46,684 nucleotides of DNA from Oopsacas minuta. Taxonomy: Eukaryota; Porifera; Hexactinellida; Lyssacinosida; Leucopsacidae. Shown here in pieces: positions 1 through 11,400 of the stretch. The stretch lies in contig JAKMXF010000354.1 in the NCBI GenBank assembly GCA_024704765.1, positions 1 to 46,684 of the forward strand, written 5' to 3'. A program made the position numbers and the translations under genes. The notes beneath the pieces are model-generated. The model was not told the DNA's origin, did no database searches, and was given only the letters and a program-made list of their open reading frames with translations. The first letter of the stretch is position 1. Each line of letters begins with the position of its first letter.

Positions 1-449
1 TACTCAATAGAGTCCATACTGCTGTGTAGAGGAATTGTATTTTATTTTTCACTGTTTTTGAGCTACTGACAAAGCTTTTATGCTTCTGTAAACCACTACA
101 ATATACTTACTCACCACTACACAAATATAACCATCGCAGGCTCTATATTATTCATTAAATAGAAACATCACCGATTGTGTCGTATCACGATTATAATGAA
201 TAGCATTATATGATTTCATACCACAATAGGGGGTCATTTTCGTTAAATTTGACGAAAATGGTCCCCCCGGATCAATACTGTAGGGGGGGATCATTTTCGT
301 CAAAACACTATTTCTATCCTGTACATATATATCGGTCACTTTTGACAAGTCCCTTTGGTGTTAATTATGGGCCGGTTGGAATTAAAGTATTTCTATTTTT
401 TGATATTTCTGATTAACAAAATATTGTGTCGGAAATCTTTCCTCGTAAA
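1..449. other. 5' flank, no gene recognised
   Basis: AT-rich sequence with no coding signal that I trust. At 229-304 it holds three copies of a short G-run unit (GGGGG, then TCATTTTCGT). The copies at 229-244 and 283-304 are direct and the one at 250-268 is inverted, so 229-268 can fold into a hairpin. This may be the edge of a degenerate transposon; I could not find its partner. Confidence 0.4.
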
Positions 450-1493
450 ATGATGATTAATGATCCTATTAGAAGGATAGTACTATATGAAACCAATCTG
501 ATGAAGTGCTTATTGGAGAATTTGAAGAATATAAATCATACTCAATCTAGTTGTTCCATTGAAGTGTTCAAAAAAGATGCTCTCTCGCCAGTAGAGAGTC
601 CTCCTCTCCAATCAATCCTAACTTCACAGAGTGCAGAAATGCTTACTAAACGTATCTCTCACCTCAACAAGCCTGTGTTCGAATTGTGTTCAGGTCCCGG
701 TGCTGTCACTACTGCTCTTCTTAAAGCTGGAGCTGAGAAAATAATATCATTAGATTATAACCCAGAATGTATTGAATCCACTAAACGTATTCAAAAACAA
801 TTTCCTCAACATTTACACGTTATACGGGCTCATAGACGTAAATCTGGTGATGGTAAGACAGTATTGAATGGATTGTACTCAAACATTATAGAAAATGTTC
901 AACCTGAAATACTCAACGGTATGAGAAGAGAATGGCAGGAAGAAAGCGCAGGTGTTCTTTTAGGGGCTTGTCAAGATGACTACAGTGCTCAACAGCTGCT
1001 GAGTCAGTATTTATCCTCTCTACTGATGAGATCTTCATTCTTCCAGTTAGGCAAAATAGAGTACTTTATTCTACACAATCAATTTCATCTCCGTAAAGTG
1101 CTAGCCAAGCCTTGCACGGTTAAGTACGGTAGGTTTGCTGTCTTAACAAACATATTATGTGATGTCACCGTGATCCCTGTTAAGATTCCCTCCTGGCACT
1201 TATATCCTCCCGCCAAGAAGAAGGTGCGTCAGACAGGTGAGTTCTTGAATATTCTCCACTTAGTTCCCAAGCAAATACAACCTCTAAATGCAAGCAATAC
1301 CTTGATTGATACTTTTCTACGAAGTTGTTTCAGGAAGAGGAGTGTAACAATCAAACAAACAATGAATGAGCTTCATCCTAACTCATCATCCAATTTACCA
1401 ACGCACTTACAAATGTTAAAACCACCATACATCACTCATAAGCAGTACATAGAGATTATTAACTCATTACATAGACATGTCACTTCAAGATGA
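450..1493 (+). CDS. TFB2M: Mitochondrial transcription factor B2-like (rRNA adenine dimethyltransferase family)
   Basis: Single-exon gene of 347 aa from the ATG at 450; the frame is open from 417, but the only earlier starts are non-ATG. In the family, TFB2M works with the mitochondrial RNA polymerase at promoter opening and descends from KsgA/Dim1 rRNA methylases. The SAM-binding motif I is visible near residues 76-90 (FELCSGPGAVTTALLKAG). The C-terminal half matches TFB2M rather than TFB1M: a segment with LGKIEYFI, then LHLVPKQIQPLN, then a RSCFRKRSVTI stretch, in the same order as in vertebrate TFB2M. The acidic residue usually found after strand 4 (CDF-type) is not obvious; RAHRR stands there. 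No clear mitochondrial presequence is seen, so a short upstream exon is possible. The nucleoredoxin gene starts 203 bp downstream. Confidence 0.82.
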   Translation: MMINDPIRRIVLYETNLMKCLLENLKNINHTQSSCSIEVFKKDALSPVESPPLQSILTSQSAEMLTKRISHLNKPVFELCSGPGAVTTALLKAGAEKIISLDYNPECIESTKRIQKQFPQHLHVIRAHRRKSGDGKTVLNGLYSNIIENVQPEILNGMRREWQEESAGVLLGACQDDYSAQQLLSQYLSSLLMRSSFFQLGKIEYFILHNQFHLRKVLAKPCTVKYGRFAVLTNILCDVTVIPVKIPSWHLYPPAKKKVRQTGEFLNILHLVPKQIQPLNASNTLIDTFLRSCFRKRSVTIKQTMNELHPNSSSNLPTHLQMLKPPYITHKQYIEIINSLHRHVTSR

Positions 1494-1563
1494 TGCTATT
1501 AGGATAATTTTGTGACAAATATCGCTTATTGTATGTTTTATTAGCTGGCGACAGGTTTTATTG

Positions 1564-1620
1564 AATAAAATTAAATTATCGCGAACGGTACAGTACGTAC
1601 ATACTGTACGCTAGAATAAA
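1564..1620 (+). terminator. Poly(A) signals of the TFB2M-like gene
   Basis: Two AATAAA hexamers lie at 1564-1569 and 1615-1620, 71 and 122 bp after the TFB2M stop and only 77 bp (the second) before the nucleoredoxin ATG. This leaves very little room for a conventional promoter of the next gene. Confidence 0.5.
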
Positions 1621-1696
1621 CTCTGTTTATATTAATTCCACGATTTATTTTATCCTCTTAATAATGGTATTCACACATTGTATAAGCAGATAGTAG

Positions 1697-2998
1697 ATGG
1701 CTACTTGTGAGGGTCTAGTCAATATATTGGGAGGAGAGCTGATTGACAACCAATTCGAATCTGTACAGTTGAGTAAGCTGCTGGACCAGGGATACACATC
1801 TGTTGGTCTTCTATTCGCAGGAAAATGGTGTTCCTCTTCTCAGCTATTCGTACCCACTTTTATAAAATGGTATAAGGATTTGATGGACAAATTTAAAGAT
1901 ATTCTCGTAATCTATGTCAGCTGCGATATGAACGAAAATGACTTCAAGTCATTCTTCAAACTGATGCCCTGGTACGCCCTACCTTACCAACTACGTGACA
2001 AGAAGCAGTATTTATCTCGAAAATACCGCGTGCCTCAGATCCCACGCCTGATCTATCTAGATGCCTGTGGTGAAATGATAAACAAGGACGGAAGAGTAGC
2101 AATGTTAGCAGACCCAACAGGACATCTACTCCCATATAAGAATGTTGGAATGGCACATATTCTATCATACTCTACCATTATTTCTAAATCTGGAGTCTTG
2201 AAAGACACCTCGTATCTGAACAATATTAAAGTTTGCTTGTACTTCGCTGCTCTCTGGTGCTCTCCATGCTCTAAGATTACAGAAGCTCTAATTAAAATAT
2301 ACAACAAGATAAAACATAAGCACCAGGATTTCGAGATTATATTTTGCAGTTGTGACTACAGCTATTCTTCTTTTCTAGAAAACTACAAACCCATGCCTTG
2401 GCTCGCTCTAGACTTCAAGAAGGAACTGACTATACCATTCGCAAAGTTCGGAGGTATCCAGACTATTCCTACTATTGTAATTTTAGATGAAAGAGGTCAT
2501 CTAATCACATGTGATGCTCAGTCTAAAATTATGTATGATCCAGAAGGTAATGATTTCCCCTGGCCTCACGAAGTAGTTTCTGAGTTTACAGATTTTGACT
2601 TGCTGTCTCTGAATGAGAGTTTAGCGTTTATTCTAGTGTGTGAGGACGATTCAACATTTCCTCAGTCAGATATCCATTCTATGTTAGATCCCATTGCCCG
2701 TCAGAAGCAGGAGCAGTACAAATTTGGAACTATTGGTCGGGAACACAAAATACTGTTCTTCTTTGTTTATAAAGATACATTCGCAGAGATGGGGAAGCTG
2801 GTGGCGCTTCCTACACAGTTCCCAACACTTTTCATGATAGATGTTCCTTTCAATGCTACCTACAAGAAGGTGCTTGAATCTCAAACTCTCTCCTCTGAAG
2901 TTATATCGAATTTCATACGTGAATTTGAAGATGGAGACCTGGTACCCACTCCTATACCTGATGTAGTTACAGCATCCAATAGTGACAACACTACATAG
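1697..2998 (+). CDS. NXN: Nucleoredoxin-like protein
   Basis: Single exon, 433 aa, almost the length of vertebrate nucleoredoxin (about 435 aa). Nucleoredoxins are thioredoxin-fold oxidoreductases that, in vertebrates, bind Dishevelled and tune Wnt signalling. Two thioredoxin-like units are visible, each followed by an MPW segment. The first active-site position reads W44-C-S-S-S, so its second cysteine is lost. The second reads W187-C188-S-P-C191, a standard redox pair. A third, C-terminal region (about residues 300-420) with FPTLFMIDV and a conserved end (EDGDLVPTPIP) matches the family. The ATG at 1697 is chosen because homology begins soon after and TAG sits directly before it. The family assignment is secure; enzymatic use of the first domain is doubtful. 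Confidence 0.9.
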   Translation: MATCEGLVNILGGELIDNQFESVQLSKLLDQGYTSVGLLFAGKWCSSSQLFVPTFIKWYKDLMDKFKDILVIYVSCDMNENDFKSFFKLMPWYALPYQLRDKKQYLSRKYRVPQIPRLIYLDACGEMINKDGRVAMLADPTGHLLPYKNVGMAHILSYSTIISKSGVLKDTSYLNNIKVCLYFAALWCSPCSKITEALIKIYNKIKHKHQDFEIIFCSCDYSYSSFLENYKPMPWLALDFKKELTIPFAKFGGIQTIPTIVILDERGHLITCDAQSKIMYDPEGNDFPWPHEVVSEFTDFDLLSLNESLAFILVCEDDSTFPQSDIHSMLDPIARQKQEQYKFGTIGREHKILFFFVYKDTFAEMGKLVALPTQFPTLFMIDVPFNATYKKVLESQTLSSEVISNFIREFEDGDLVPTPIPDVVTASNSDNTT

Positions 2999-3472
2999 CA
3001 GCAAGTAGATGTACTTTCTTCTGTATTTATTTAGTGTGTGCAGTTATACATATTCTGGAATAGCTAGGGCTATAGTGCTCTGTATATATTTCTACTGTGT
3101 TATTATGAACTAATTCGTAAACTGTGAATTATGATATATTATTTTATTCTGTATTATTTGAGTTATTTGGAGTATATAGTAGCTTACAAATACATTGAAG
3201 TATATACGTATTTGCAAAATGACCGCTTCATGAGTCATGACACAGCCATTTCCAAAATTTCCTTACTTTAAGTTAAGTTTAGAGTGAGTAGACATAGCTT
3301 ATTTGGTCCCAATTAAGCGATTAACAGAATTTTGTATTACTTCTGTGGACTGGGTATAGAACATGCATTCCTGTCTGAAAATTAAGCGGAATCAACTGTA
3401 GATTAATAAATTAGAGATTATTCATAATCTTATCTACACATTGTAATATTATAATACGTATCCAAAGCTAGA
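2999..3472. other. Intergenic NXN to CFAP157
   Basis: A 474-bp AT-rich spacer holding the NXN 3' end and the CFAP157 5' end. I see no other gene or repeat in it. Confidence 0.5.
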
Positions 3473-6464
3473 ATGCCTAAGAAGAAGAAGAAAGGAGGAA
3501 GCAAGAAGGAGAAAACAAAAGCAGCAACCAATCCCTCTCCTGGGGAGATAGGACTTAGAGAACCGGAAGTTGTTCCTCAAAACACAAAAGAGTTCTATTT
3601 GCTACAAATACAGGATCTGGAAGAGAGATTGGGTCGGTATCGGAGACAGTGTGATATTTTGAAACAACACAATGAAGATCTGCGGGATAATGTACAGAGC
3701 AAAGAACAGGATATGAAAGGCATAATTTCTACCATAAGTGATGAGAATGAGCGATTGACTGCTCAGGTATCTGCGTAATTGAGATTTATTATTTACAAAA
3801 TTACGAGCATTGTCAAATCTATACTGTGAATTTATGTATAGACTATATCATAGCATGCTATGACCATATATTCAAAAGTACATTGGACATGTCCATTAGA
3901 TAAACTGCATGTAGGTGTTCAAGACTAGTGCCATTGTACATAGGAGATCCCCTCCCGAGGTAGTAAAATCGAGTGTGCATGCTTAGTATCTAGAGTAGCG
4001 ATAGAAGGAGTGTTGCATGAAGTTGAATTGGAATTTTCTTAAAATAGAGACAATATTGTTTGTAAGTGGATGTATACTCACTATAAGTGAAGAGAAATTG
4101 GCATTATTTATTGGATTCGTTACGATCGTGACGTAAACTCTGTGAGCATGCACACTCGACCCTGTGGGCATCCGCACTCAACTATTTGATACCTCGGGAG
4201 GGAGGGGATCTTTTATGTCCAATGACACTAGTCTTGAACACGTACATGCAGTTTACCTAATGGATACGTCCATTGTACTTTTTAATACCTTGTATAGACA
4301 CATGTCTATTTGATACAATGCTCAAGTGTTTAGGCCCATAAATGATGTCTATGGAAAATGAATCGTCTTATACTTTGTAATTCTTAAAATGTATACATTT
4401 GTTGCATTTATACAGTTCTGATTTATTCACTGTATCCAATCATCCAATGGACAATTTTATCAATTCATGGTACAGAAATTACTTGATAAATGATCATACT
4501 TGTGATAAATACAAAAATCGGAATTTGGAAAATTCTTTAACCCTACCTTATATAGTGATACTGTAGTTGATATCAAACTTTAAACAGGTAATAGCAGGAA
4601 CTGAACAAGTACAAGATTTGAATCAGAGACTGGAGGAGGAGAAGAGGGAAGCAGAACAACAGCTAATCTCTGCCAACCAGAAGGGTCAGGAAGAGAAAGA
4701 ACTCCTCCTAATAGATCTGAGAAATATACAGCGTCAAAACGAATTGACTGAGGAATTCAGAGAACAGAAGCAAAACATGGATAACAAGCTGCTACAGCTG
4801 GAAGAGACTATTGAGCTCCAAAAGCAGGAATTCGAAGACAGGTGCTTACATGCTAGTTTATTAATTAATTTGATCAATACTTATTATGATACTTTATATA
4901 GTTTGTATGAAGTGGAGAAGAAAAAGGTAATCAGTCAGGAGAGATTGAAAAAGGAAATGATGGAGAGAGTCAAGGAAGCTTCACAAGATTTCAAAAGGGC
5001 CAGTGAGAAGCAGATGTCTGAGACTACCAAGAGAGCTATCCGGGAGAATATTTCCATATCTAATCAGCTGATTAGGATCTCTGCTAAAAATGAAGAACTC
5101 ATCTCACAGAATGACATCCTTAAACAGAAGCTACACAGAATCAATCTCGATAGATCAGGACTGGAAAATAGCTTCCATGAAGTAACACGCAAGAATGTCA
5201 GTCAGCTGCGGAATTTAGAACTGTTAATTACGAAATTGGAGACAACAGATGCTCAGCTGAGACAGTTTCAAGCAGAGAGAGGTCAATTCGAGCAGATACA
5301 GGTGACTTTTGAGGCAGTTGAGCCAAACTTAGACAATGCGACGTTATTGCACGGAAATAGAACATTTTCTATTTCCATACAACACTCAACATAAACCATG
5401 TAACAATACTGCATCGTGATGTAGATAATGTTTCATTTCCATATCATCACAATATGAAGATGAAGCGAAACAACCAGCTGCCTATCTACACTATCCAGGC
5501 CCGGACAGCCGGATATCAGCCAACTAAGCCATGACTTAGGCCCCCACCCATAGGGAGCCCCACCAGTGGCGGACCCCGTAGTGGGATAGGGGCCCCTCAG
5601 GATATTTATACACTATCTGGAATTTTCGTGATATTCAATTGTTAGGTTATTGAAATCAAATTACAAACAATAAATTTGGGAGATCGCTTCGCTCACATTT
5701 TACCCCAAATATCATGTGATTTCACCCAAACTTCAGTTGTACATACTCAGCTACTGGCCTCAACTTTGGATAACTTATGCATCTGGGGCTATTATTGAGC
5801 TGCGTGAACTTGGTTAATGATGACTGGCCCTAAATACAGTTTGAAATTCGAAATTAGTAGCCATCAATTGTTCATATGAACTTGCCACGATATGATGTCA
5901 GTATATTCAAATTGTGATTGAGGCTAATCAATAAATTGTCCTTGTGGCCCCCCCACTTCCCTTAATCCGGGCCTGGCACTATCCCATAAATATGTTTATA
6001 CTGCGAATTAATTTACCCTTTAGATAGACTACACAGATTTGGAAATTATTAATTCAGAACTTGCATCAGATGCTCAGAACCACTTTCAACAAAACGCTAC
6101 TCTAAGAGAGAAATTAGAGAAAGCTTGTGAAGAGAGAGATGCTGCTAGAGCTCAAAACGAGAATCTGCTTAGAATTCTGTCACGTTCAGCTAGTCTTGTG
6201 AACTCTGCACTCCGTCCTAGCTCTGACCCTGCTCATACTTTCTCTCAGAGAGAAGATTTTATGATAAGTCTGTTGGAGATCTTAGAAACAGCCAAGCTAC
6301 ACGCTGGCAAGATTAGACAGTTGTCTGATAATCCTTCAGAGCGTGTAGTCACTCCTGCAATATTCTCTGTACCCCTCCCTGGTGCTGAGAGTAGCAAGTA
6401 CAAGCCTGGGAATCTGGGGTTCGTATCTATTCAGAGTACCTCTCCTATTCTCCCTCCAATCTGA
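3473..6464 (+). CDS. CFAP157: Cilia- and flagella-associated protein 157-like
   Basis: Four exons, all joined in phase 0: 3473-3766, 4588-4841, 4902-5301, 6024-6464, giving 462 aa (vertebrate CFAP157 is about 520). Known CFAP157 is a coiled-coil protein needed for sperm flagellum and motile cilia. The sequence shows a Lys-rich start (MPKKKKKGG), then EFYLLQIQDLEERLGRYR, long coiled coil, the signature QMSETTKRAIREN and, near the C-terminus, YKPGNLGFV; these occur in the same order in vertebrate CFAP157. Splice sites are GT/AG and were chosen by phase and homology. Intron 2 (4842-4901) is only 60 bp and contains no stop in frame. Skipping its removal would add 20 hydrophobic residues, but excision restores a family-like DSLYEVEKKK join. 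Introns 1 and 3 each hold a mobile element. TAG ends one base before the ATG. Confidence 0.85.
3874..4282. mobile_element. Fold-back element in CFAP157 intron 1
   Basis: A long inverted repeat: the arm at about 3874-3983 returns in reverse complement at about 4145-4282, with few mismatches and roughly 25 extra bases in the right arm. Recognisable pieces are AAAGTACATTGGAC on the left and GTCCATTGTACTTT on the right, and TTCAAGACTAGTG against CACTAGTCTTGAA. The loop has no coding potential. It looks like a non-autonomous fold-back or MITE-type element; the superfamily is unclear. Confidence 0.7.
5496..5975. mobile_element. hAT-type MITE in CFAP157 intron 3
   Basis: Terminal inverted repeat CAGGCCCGGA (5496-5505) and TCCGGGCCTG (5966-5975). 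The flanks are ACACTATC (5488-5495) and GCACTATC (5976-5983), an 8-bp target duplication with one mismatch, as hAT elements make. The 480-bp interior holds GC-rich stretches (GGCCCC runs) and no transposase reading frame, so it is non-autonomous. Confidence 0.75.
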
Positions 6465-8446
6465 GAGAGAGAGACTTAATTCTGAATCTATTTGTAACCC
6501 ACCCACTTAACAATTCTTCGTTACTTTATTCGAGTTATATAATCTTATTCAAATACAGTCAACATTTGGTAACTAGAACCTTCATGGCAGTCATGGGAAA
6601 TCAAAATCTGTTCGAGATAACGGATGGCCCCCTTATAAAGTCCCAATTTCCCCTGCGACAGTTTTCAAATGATTAAAAGCTGAAATTCTAGTGCTTATTC
6701 AAATTTTTTGTGATCGTTTAAAAACGCAATAACACATTCATATCAAGATTATTCAAAATTACATTCTTAGTTAATATACTATACAGTTAACATCTGGTAA
6801 CTCGAACCCTGATATTAAGACCAGCTACGGACGTACTTTTGGTTAGTGTTACAATAACCTCTCTAACAAATTTCAATTATCTAAAATTCACATTACAATT
6901 TCAACTTCCGGCTTTCGATATGGTTGTATTCTTCAAGTTCCACTGAAATCTTTGTTTGGGGTATAAAGGACACATGTAAGCGTAAATAGTGCCATAGGCA
7001 CTTCGGCATACTCTTCAACTCTACTCCTGGACAGGCCTCTAAACTTCAGAATTGAACAACCTATATACCTGTCAATTTCTGTCAACCAATTCTCTGGACA
7101 CAGACCAAAGTCCTGAACATTTGATTATTTGCCTAGATAATTCCTACAGAGTTCGAACACAAATGCTTTTTCGCTACTCTCCCTCGTAGTATGTAAACTC
7201 ATTTTTTCATTGGATTTGATCTCTCAAGACATTTCTATAGCATTCTGCTCGTTTGCTTGATAATTATTTAATTCTGAATAATCCCAAACAATAATATAAT
7301 GAGAAACAGATGTATTTTCATGTACTTTTCACCCTGTCATAATTGGATAATTACAGTTAATCGCAAAATCATGTATGTGATGGAATAATGCTCAGTAATT
7401 AGAAGTTGTGAAGCTAAACAATACTACAATAGTAGTTTACTTCAATAAATCCTTGACAAATTGAGTGAATACATGTACTCCTGAACCTGGTTGAATTTGT
7501 GTATGAAACTCGTGTTTTATAAAGAATGACAAATCAGTGGAACTTGCATAATCCTGCTCCTGAGGTTGTATAATCCGGAAGACATCTGTAATACGACAGT
7601 GTTAGAACCTTGTTGCCAGAAAATAGATCACATTCCTATTTCCATGCAACCCTTACCATACGCGGTGCAACAAAATCGTGTATGGTAGGCTTAAGATGCT
7701 CTTTTACCCATAGTATAAATGTAATGGCATCATACACAATTCTATTACTATATATGGTGAATTTGTCATTTAACTTTGTTGAATCCATATCCGCAAACAT
7801 GTCATTTAATTGGAGGGGGTTGAAATTCCGAAAACTAAATTTGTGTGACTTATGTGGAGAATTCTCTTATTGGAAATACTCAGGGATGTAAGGTTCTTAC
7901 AAACTTATTATACCTTGTTACATGCTACAGTAGGAGGTTTGTGTATATCAAATTTGCATTATGTACGATGCCTATCTTTGTCATAAAATGAATTATCTTA
8001 TATTTTATGAAATTTATGTGAATACAGGGTATGGAAATAATAAATTTATCAAAATTTATTCAAGAACCATATGGAAATGGGCAAAGGAATTATTCCAAGG
8101 AATTCGACATTACCAGAATTCAATTTTTCGATTAGTAAAATTTTACATTATGATGTCATAATTTGAATTGAGCCATGTTAGTATCATGATTTGCACAGAG
8201 TGGCTATTTTTGGAGCTTATCTGCTGTACAAATTGTTCCGGAGTCATACTATCTGAAACAGCATTCATGGATTCAAATCTTTGTCTAAATTCAAACAGAA
8301 ATTGTTTACAAGTATTCTTCAACTTGCTACTCCCATAAGGTATTTTAAAAATCCAAACACAATTTTCTGCATCTCAATGTCGTAATTACAGTGGAGGTAT
8401 AATTAATTATTATTTATCTTATGAGGTTGCTTAGATCAACAAGCTT
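6465..8446. other. Intergenic CFAP157 to receptor gene A
   Basis: About 2 kb of AT-rich sequence. A direct repeat is visible: ACAGTCAACATTTGGTAACT near 6556 and ACAGTTAACATCTGGTAACT near 6784, which look like ends of pogo-like elements. Open frames at 7610-7891 and 7961-8161 have no recognisable product and AT-driven composition; I do not call them genes. Confidence 0.4.
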
Positions 8447-11400
8447 ATGTTAATCATAATACTGCTATTCTCATTTCTACAATTCTTCCTTTCGCAAGGT
8501 TAGTCTAATGTATAATTTTGCTTTTATTAATTATATTTCTCAGAATAATAAATAATTCTATACTCTTGTAAATAATATTGAATGTCTGCTTACCTTAAAC
8601 TTCATTGTATTACATGAAAGGATATGGTTATCTATGTTAGCTTGATGATACTATTTTGTTTTCATTATTCTCTTCACCCACTACATTGCATTGTAAAGCT
8701 TTACTTATTGCCAGGTGGCTTATGGTCGAAATTTAGCCGAATTGAGATACGCTAGACAAGAAGTATCAAATTTTTATACCTAATCTACATGACCCCGGCA
8801 TCAAATTTTCCGCGGTCCCACGTCAATCGGATACATTTTCGATTTTAAATTGCGCATGGGCGATACATCGGCGAATTAGCAGATTTCGCAATTTAAAGGT
8901 CTATCACACGTATTTTTCAGTTTATCAGCCTTTACGAATTTCTACTCTTCAAAAACTGGGACTGGTTGGTTTGGTTTTGATTTTCCTTCAAATACATGGT
9001 AAACAGGGCTATTGCATGATTTTGTTTAAACTCCATCATCTAAAATAGGAAAGTAGCATCAAATCCTGATTAGCAATGTATAAGTCGCAAAATACTATTT
9101 TTACTGTATAATGAATATTCATTAAAATTTTAGGGCAATTTTGTTGCTTGCAACAATGAATTTTCCCTCCAAGCAATACACATTTGCATTTTATAATACA
9201 AACACTTTATGGTGAAATTCGCCATATCTATCTGCTAAGCTGTCAGGACTAGACACTAATACGAATGTCTGTATTAAAATATATATTCTCCTCAATCCAT
9301 CCTTACTGATTATTGGCTCTCCGTCTCTCCGTAGGTTATCAACTCCTGAATTACCCAACTGACACAATAGTTAAGGATGGCAATAAATTTAATTTAGAAT
9401 GTACTTTTTCTGACCAGCCAATGAAAATACACTGGTTATTCAATGAGACGTTACAACCATCAAACAGTTCAACTTTAGTTATCACAGCTTCTCCTGAAAC
9501 AGCTGGTTACTACCAGTGTATTGGGTACTTCGAGTTAGGCACAGTTGTCAGTGAGCCAGCCCTCATACAGATTGGATGTTAGTTCTATTCTCTTACATAT
9601 CTACCTAGATTTAGATAAATCAATATATTAATTAATTAACCTATTAGATATTCTTACGACAGTAGATGTCCCAGTTGATGTGGTAGGGAGTTTAGGTAAC
9701 TGGCTACTGCTGTCCTGTGAACATGTTCTGAGTCTTCCCTCAGCTGATATCTTGTGGTTAGAGGAGGATTTATTTGAGAGTCCTGTCACTCTTACCGATT
9801 CTATAGAATATCTGCATAATGGTAGTTTGCTATTCTCCAACCTTTCCTTAACAGATACAGGTGTGTACATATGTTTGGCTAGCAATAATTATATTCAAGA
9901 ATTCAGACGTGTGACTTACAACTTAACCGTCTCTACAGGTTAGATTTTACTTTATTATACAAATTATCAGTAAATTATTTGATATTATTTTAGGATTATC
10001 TGGAATATATTCTCAACTTCTTTTTCTGATTCCTGAAATCAACATCGTGTCCACTGGAGAGGATGCTATCTTCCAATGCTTAGTAGATTCTAGGTACTTA
10101 CACATCAAGTAGGAGATATAATATTTACAAGCACTAATTAGAATAAACCATTTGTGTTAGATAATTATTAGCGTAGCTCCTATAGGGGGTATAGGGTATA
10201 GGGTATAGGGTATAGGGAGATGTCCTAATAGCCTAGACTTTGTTTGCGAAATCTAGCAGTCCGATTAACATGAAATTTGGTATAGGTACAAATACAATTA
10301 TACCTTTTGGGTCGGAAATTTGCACCTCGGGTATGAATTTTTCTAAATTGAAAAAATTGATACCCGAGGTGTAAATCTCCCTTTTGGTGATTAATCATAT
10401 TTTCACACCTTTCTATGTAAAATTCAAAAGCATGATAGATTAGGTTCCATCATGTTGTCAGGGATAATCCGGTGCGTATAGTCCGATTTTGATATTTGAG
10501 AGCATGTAAGTAACAAATTCAGAGATTTTTCATATGATTAATAATATTTTCACACCTTTCAAATGATGCTAGAACTTTCGTTTCAGCGGCTAGTTAGGGG
10601 TAATCGAGTATGTAGTTTCCAATTTTAATATTTCAAATCTCAATCTACACATGATTTTTCATGTAATTAAACATTTTTAACATAGTTTGTATTGGGTAGA
10701 AATATTACCCAGATGCTTGAGCTGCAGTCCCAGTCTGTCGGCTGGACATTTATTTGTTTCTCTTACTCTGCTAATCAGTTCACAGCAGATAGATGTTAGT
10801 ATGTATATTATTCCGTATTAACATAAATATATATGTAGTTACCTCTCAGCACTCAGCTGGTACTACAATGACTCTCCCATACCCATCAGTACCAGCTACT
10901 TGATCAGAGATGATGGAGTTACGTTAGTATTAAAAGGTCCATCAACAGAAGCATCAGGAGAATACATGTGTGTAGTGGATGGACTCGGTTCTGTGTCTGC
11001 TAATCTCTCAGTCTTAGGTTAGTCAGCTGTTTAACTAGTTTATACGCCGTATATACATATGTTTGTATAGATCCTCCTATGGTATCAATTTCCGGCAGTG
11101 CAGATATAGAAACAAATCTGGAGAGTAGTTTCTCTCTTATATGTGTACTAGAACAAGGATTCACTAACGTGCAGTGGAGTTGGATAAAGAATGGAGATCC
11201 TGTGAACACTACAATATTCGTTGGAGAGGAATTGACTGTATTTTATGCTCAGGAGACTGATGAGGGTTTGTATCAATGTATTGCATCTAATGAAGTTGGT
11301 AGAGACATGAAGACATTTCAAGTCAGAGTTATCAGTAAGATAATTATATTTCTAAAATATATATATACAGTCAGGGGACAAAAGTATTCGAACACACAAA

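Noticed and set aside
10181-10218. Interstitial telomere
   Set aside because: Only about four TATAGGG units and no TTAGGG tract; more likely a simple repeat.
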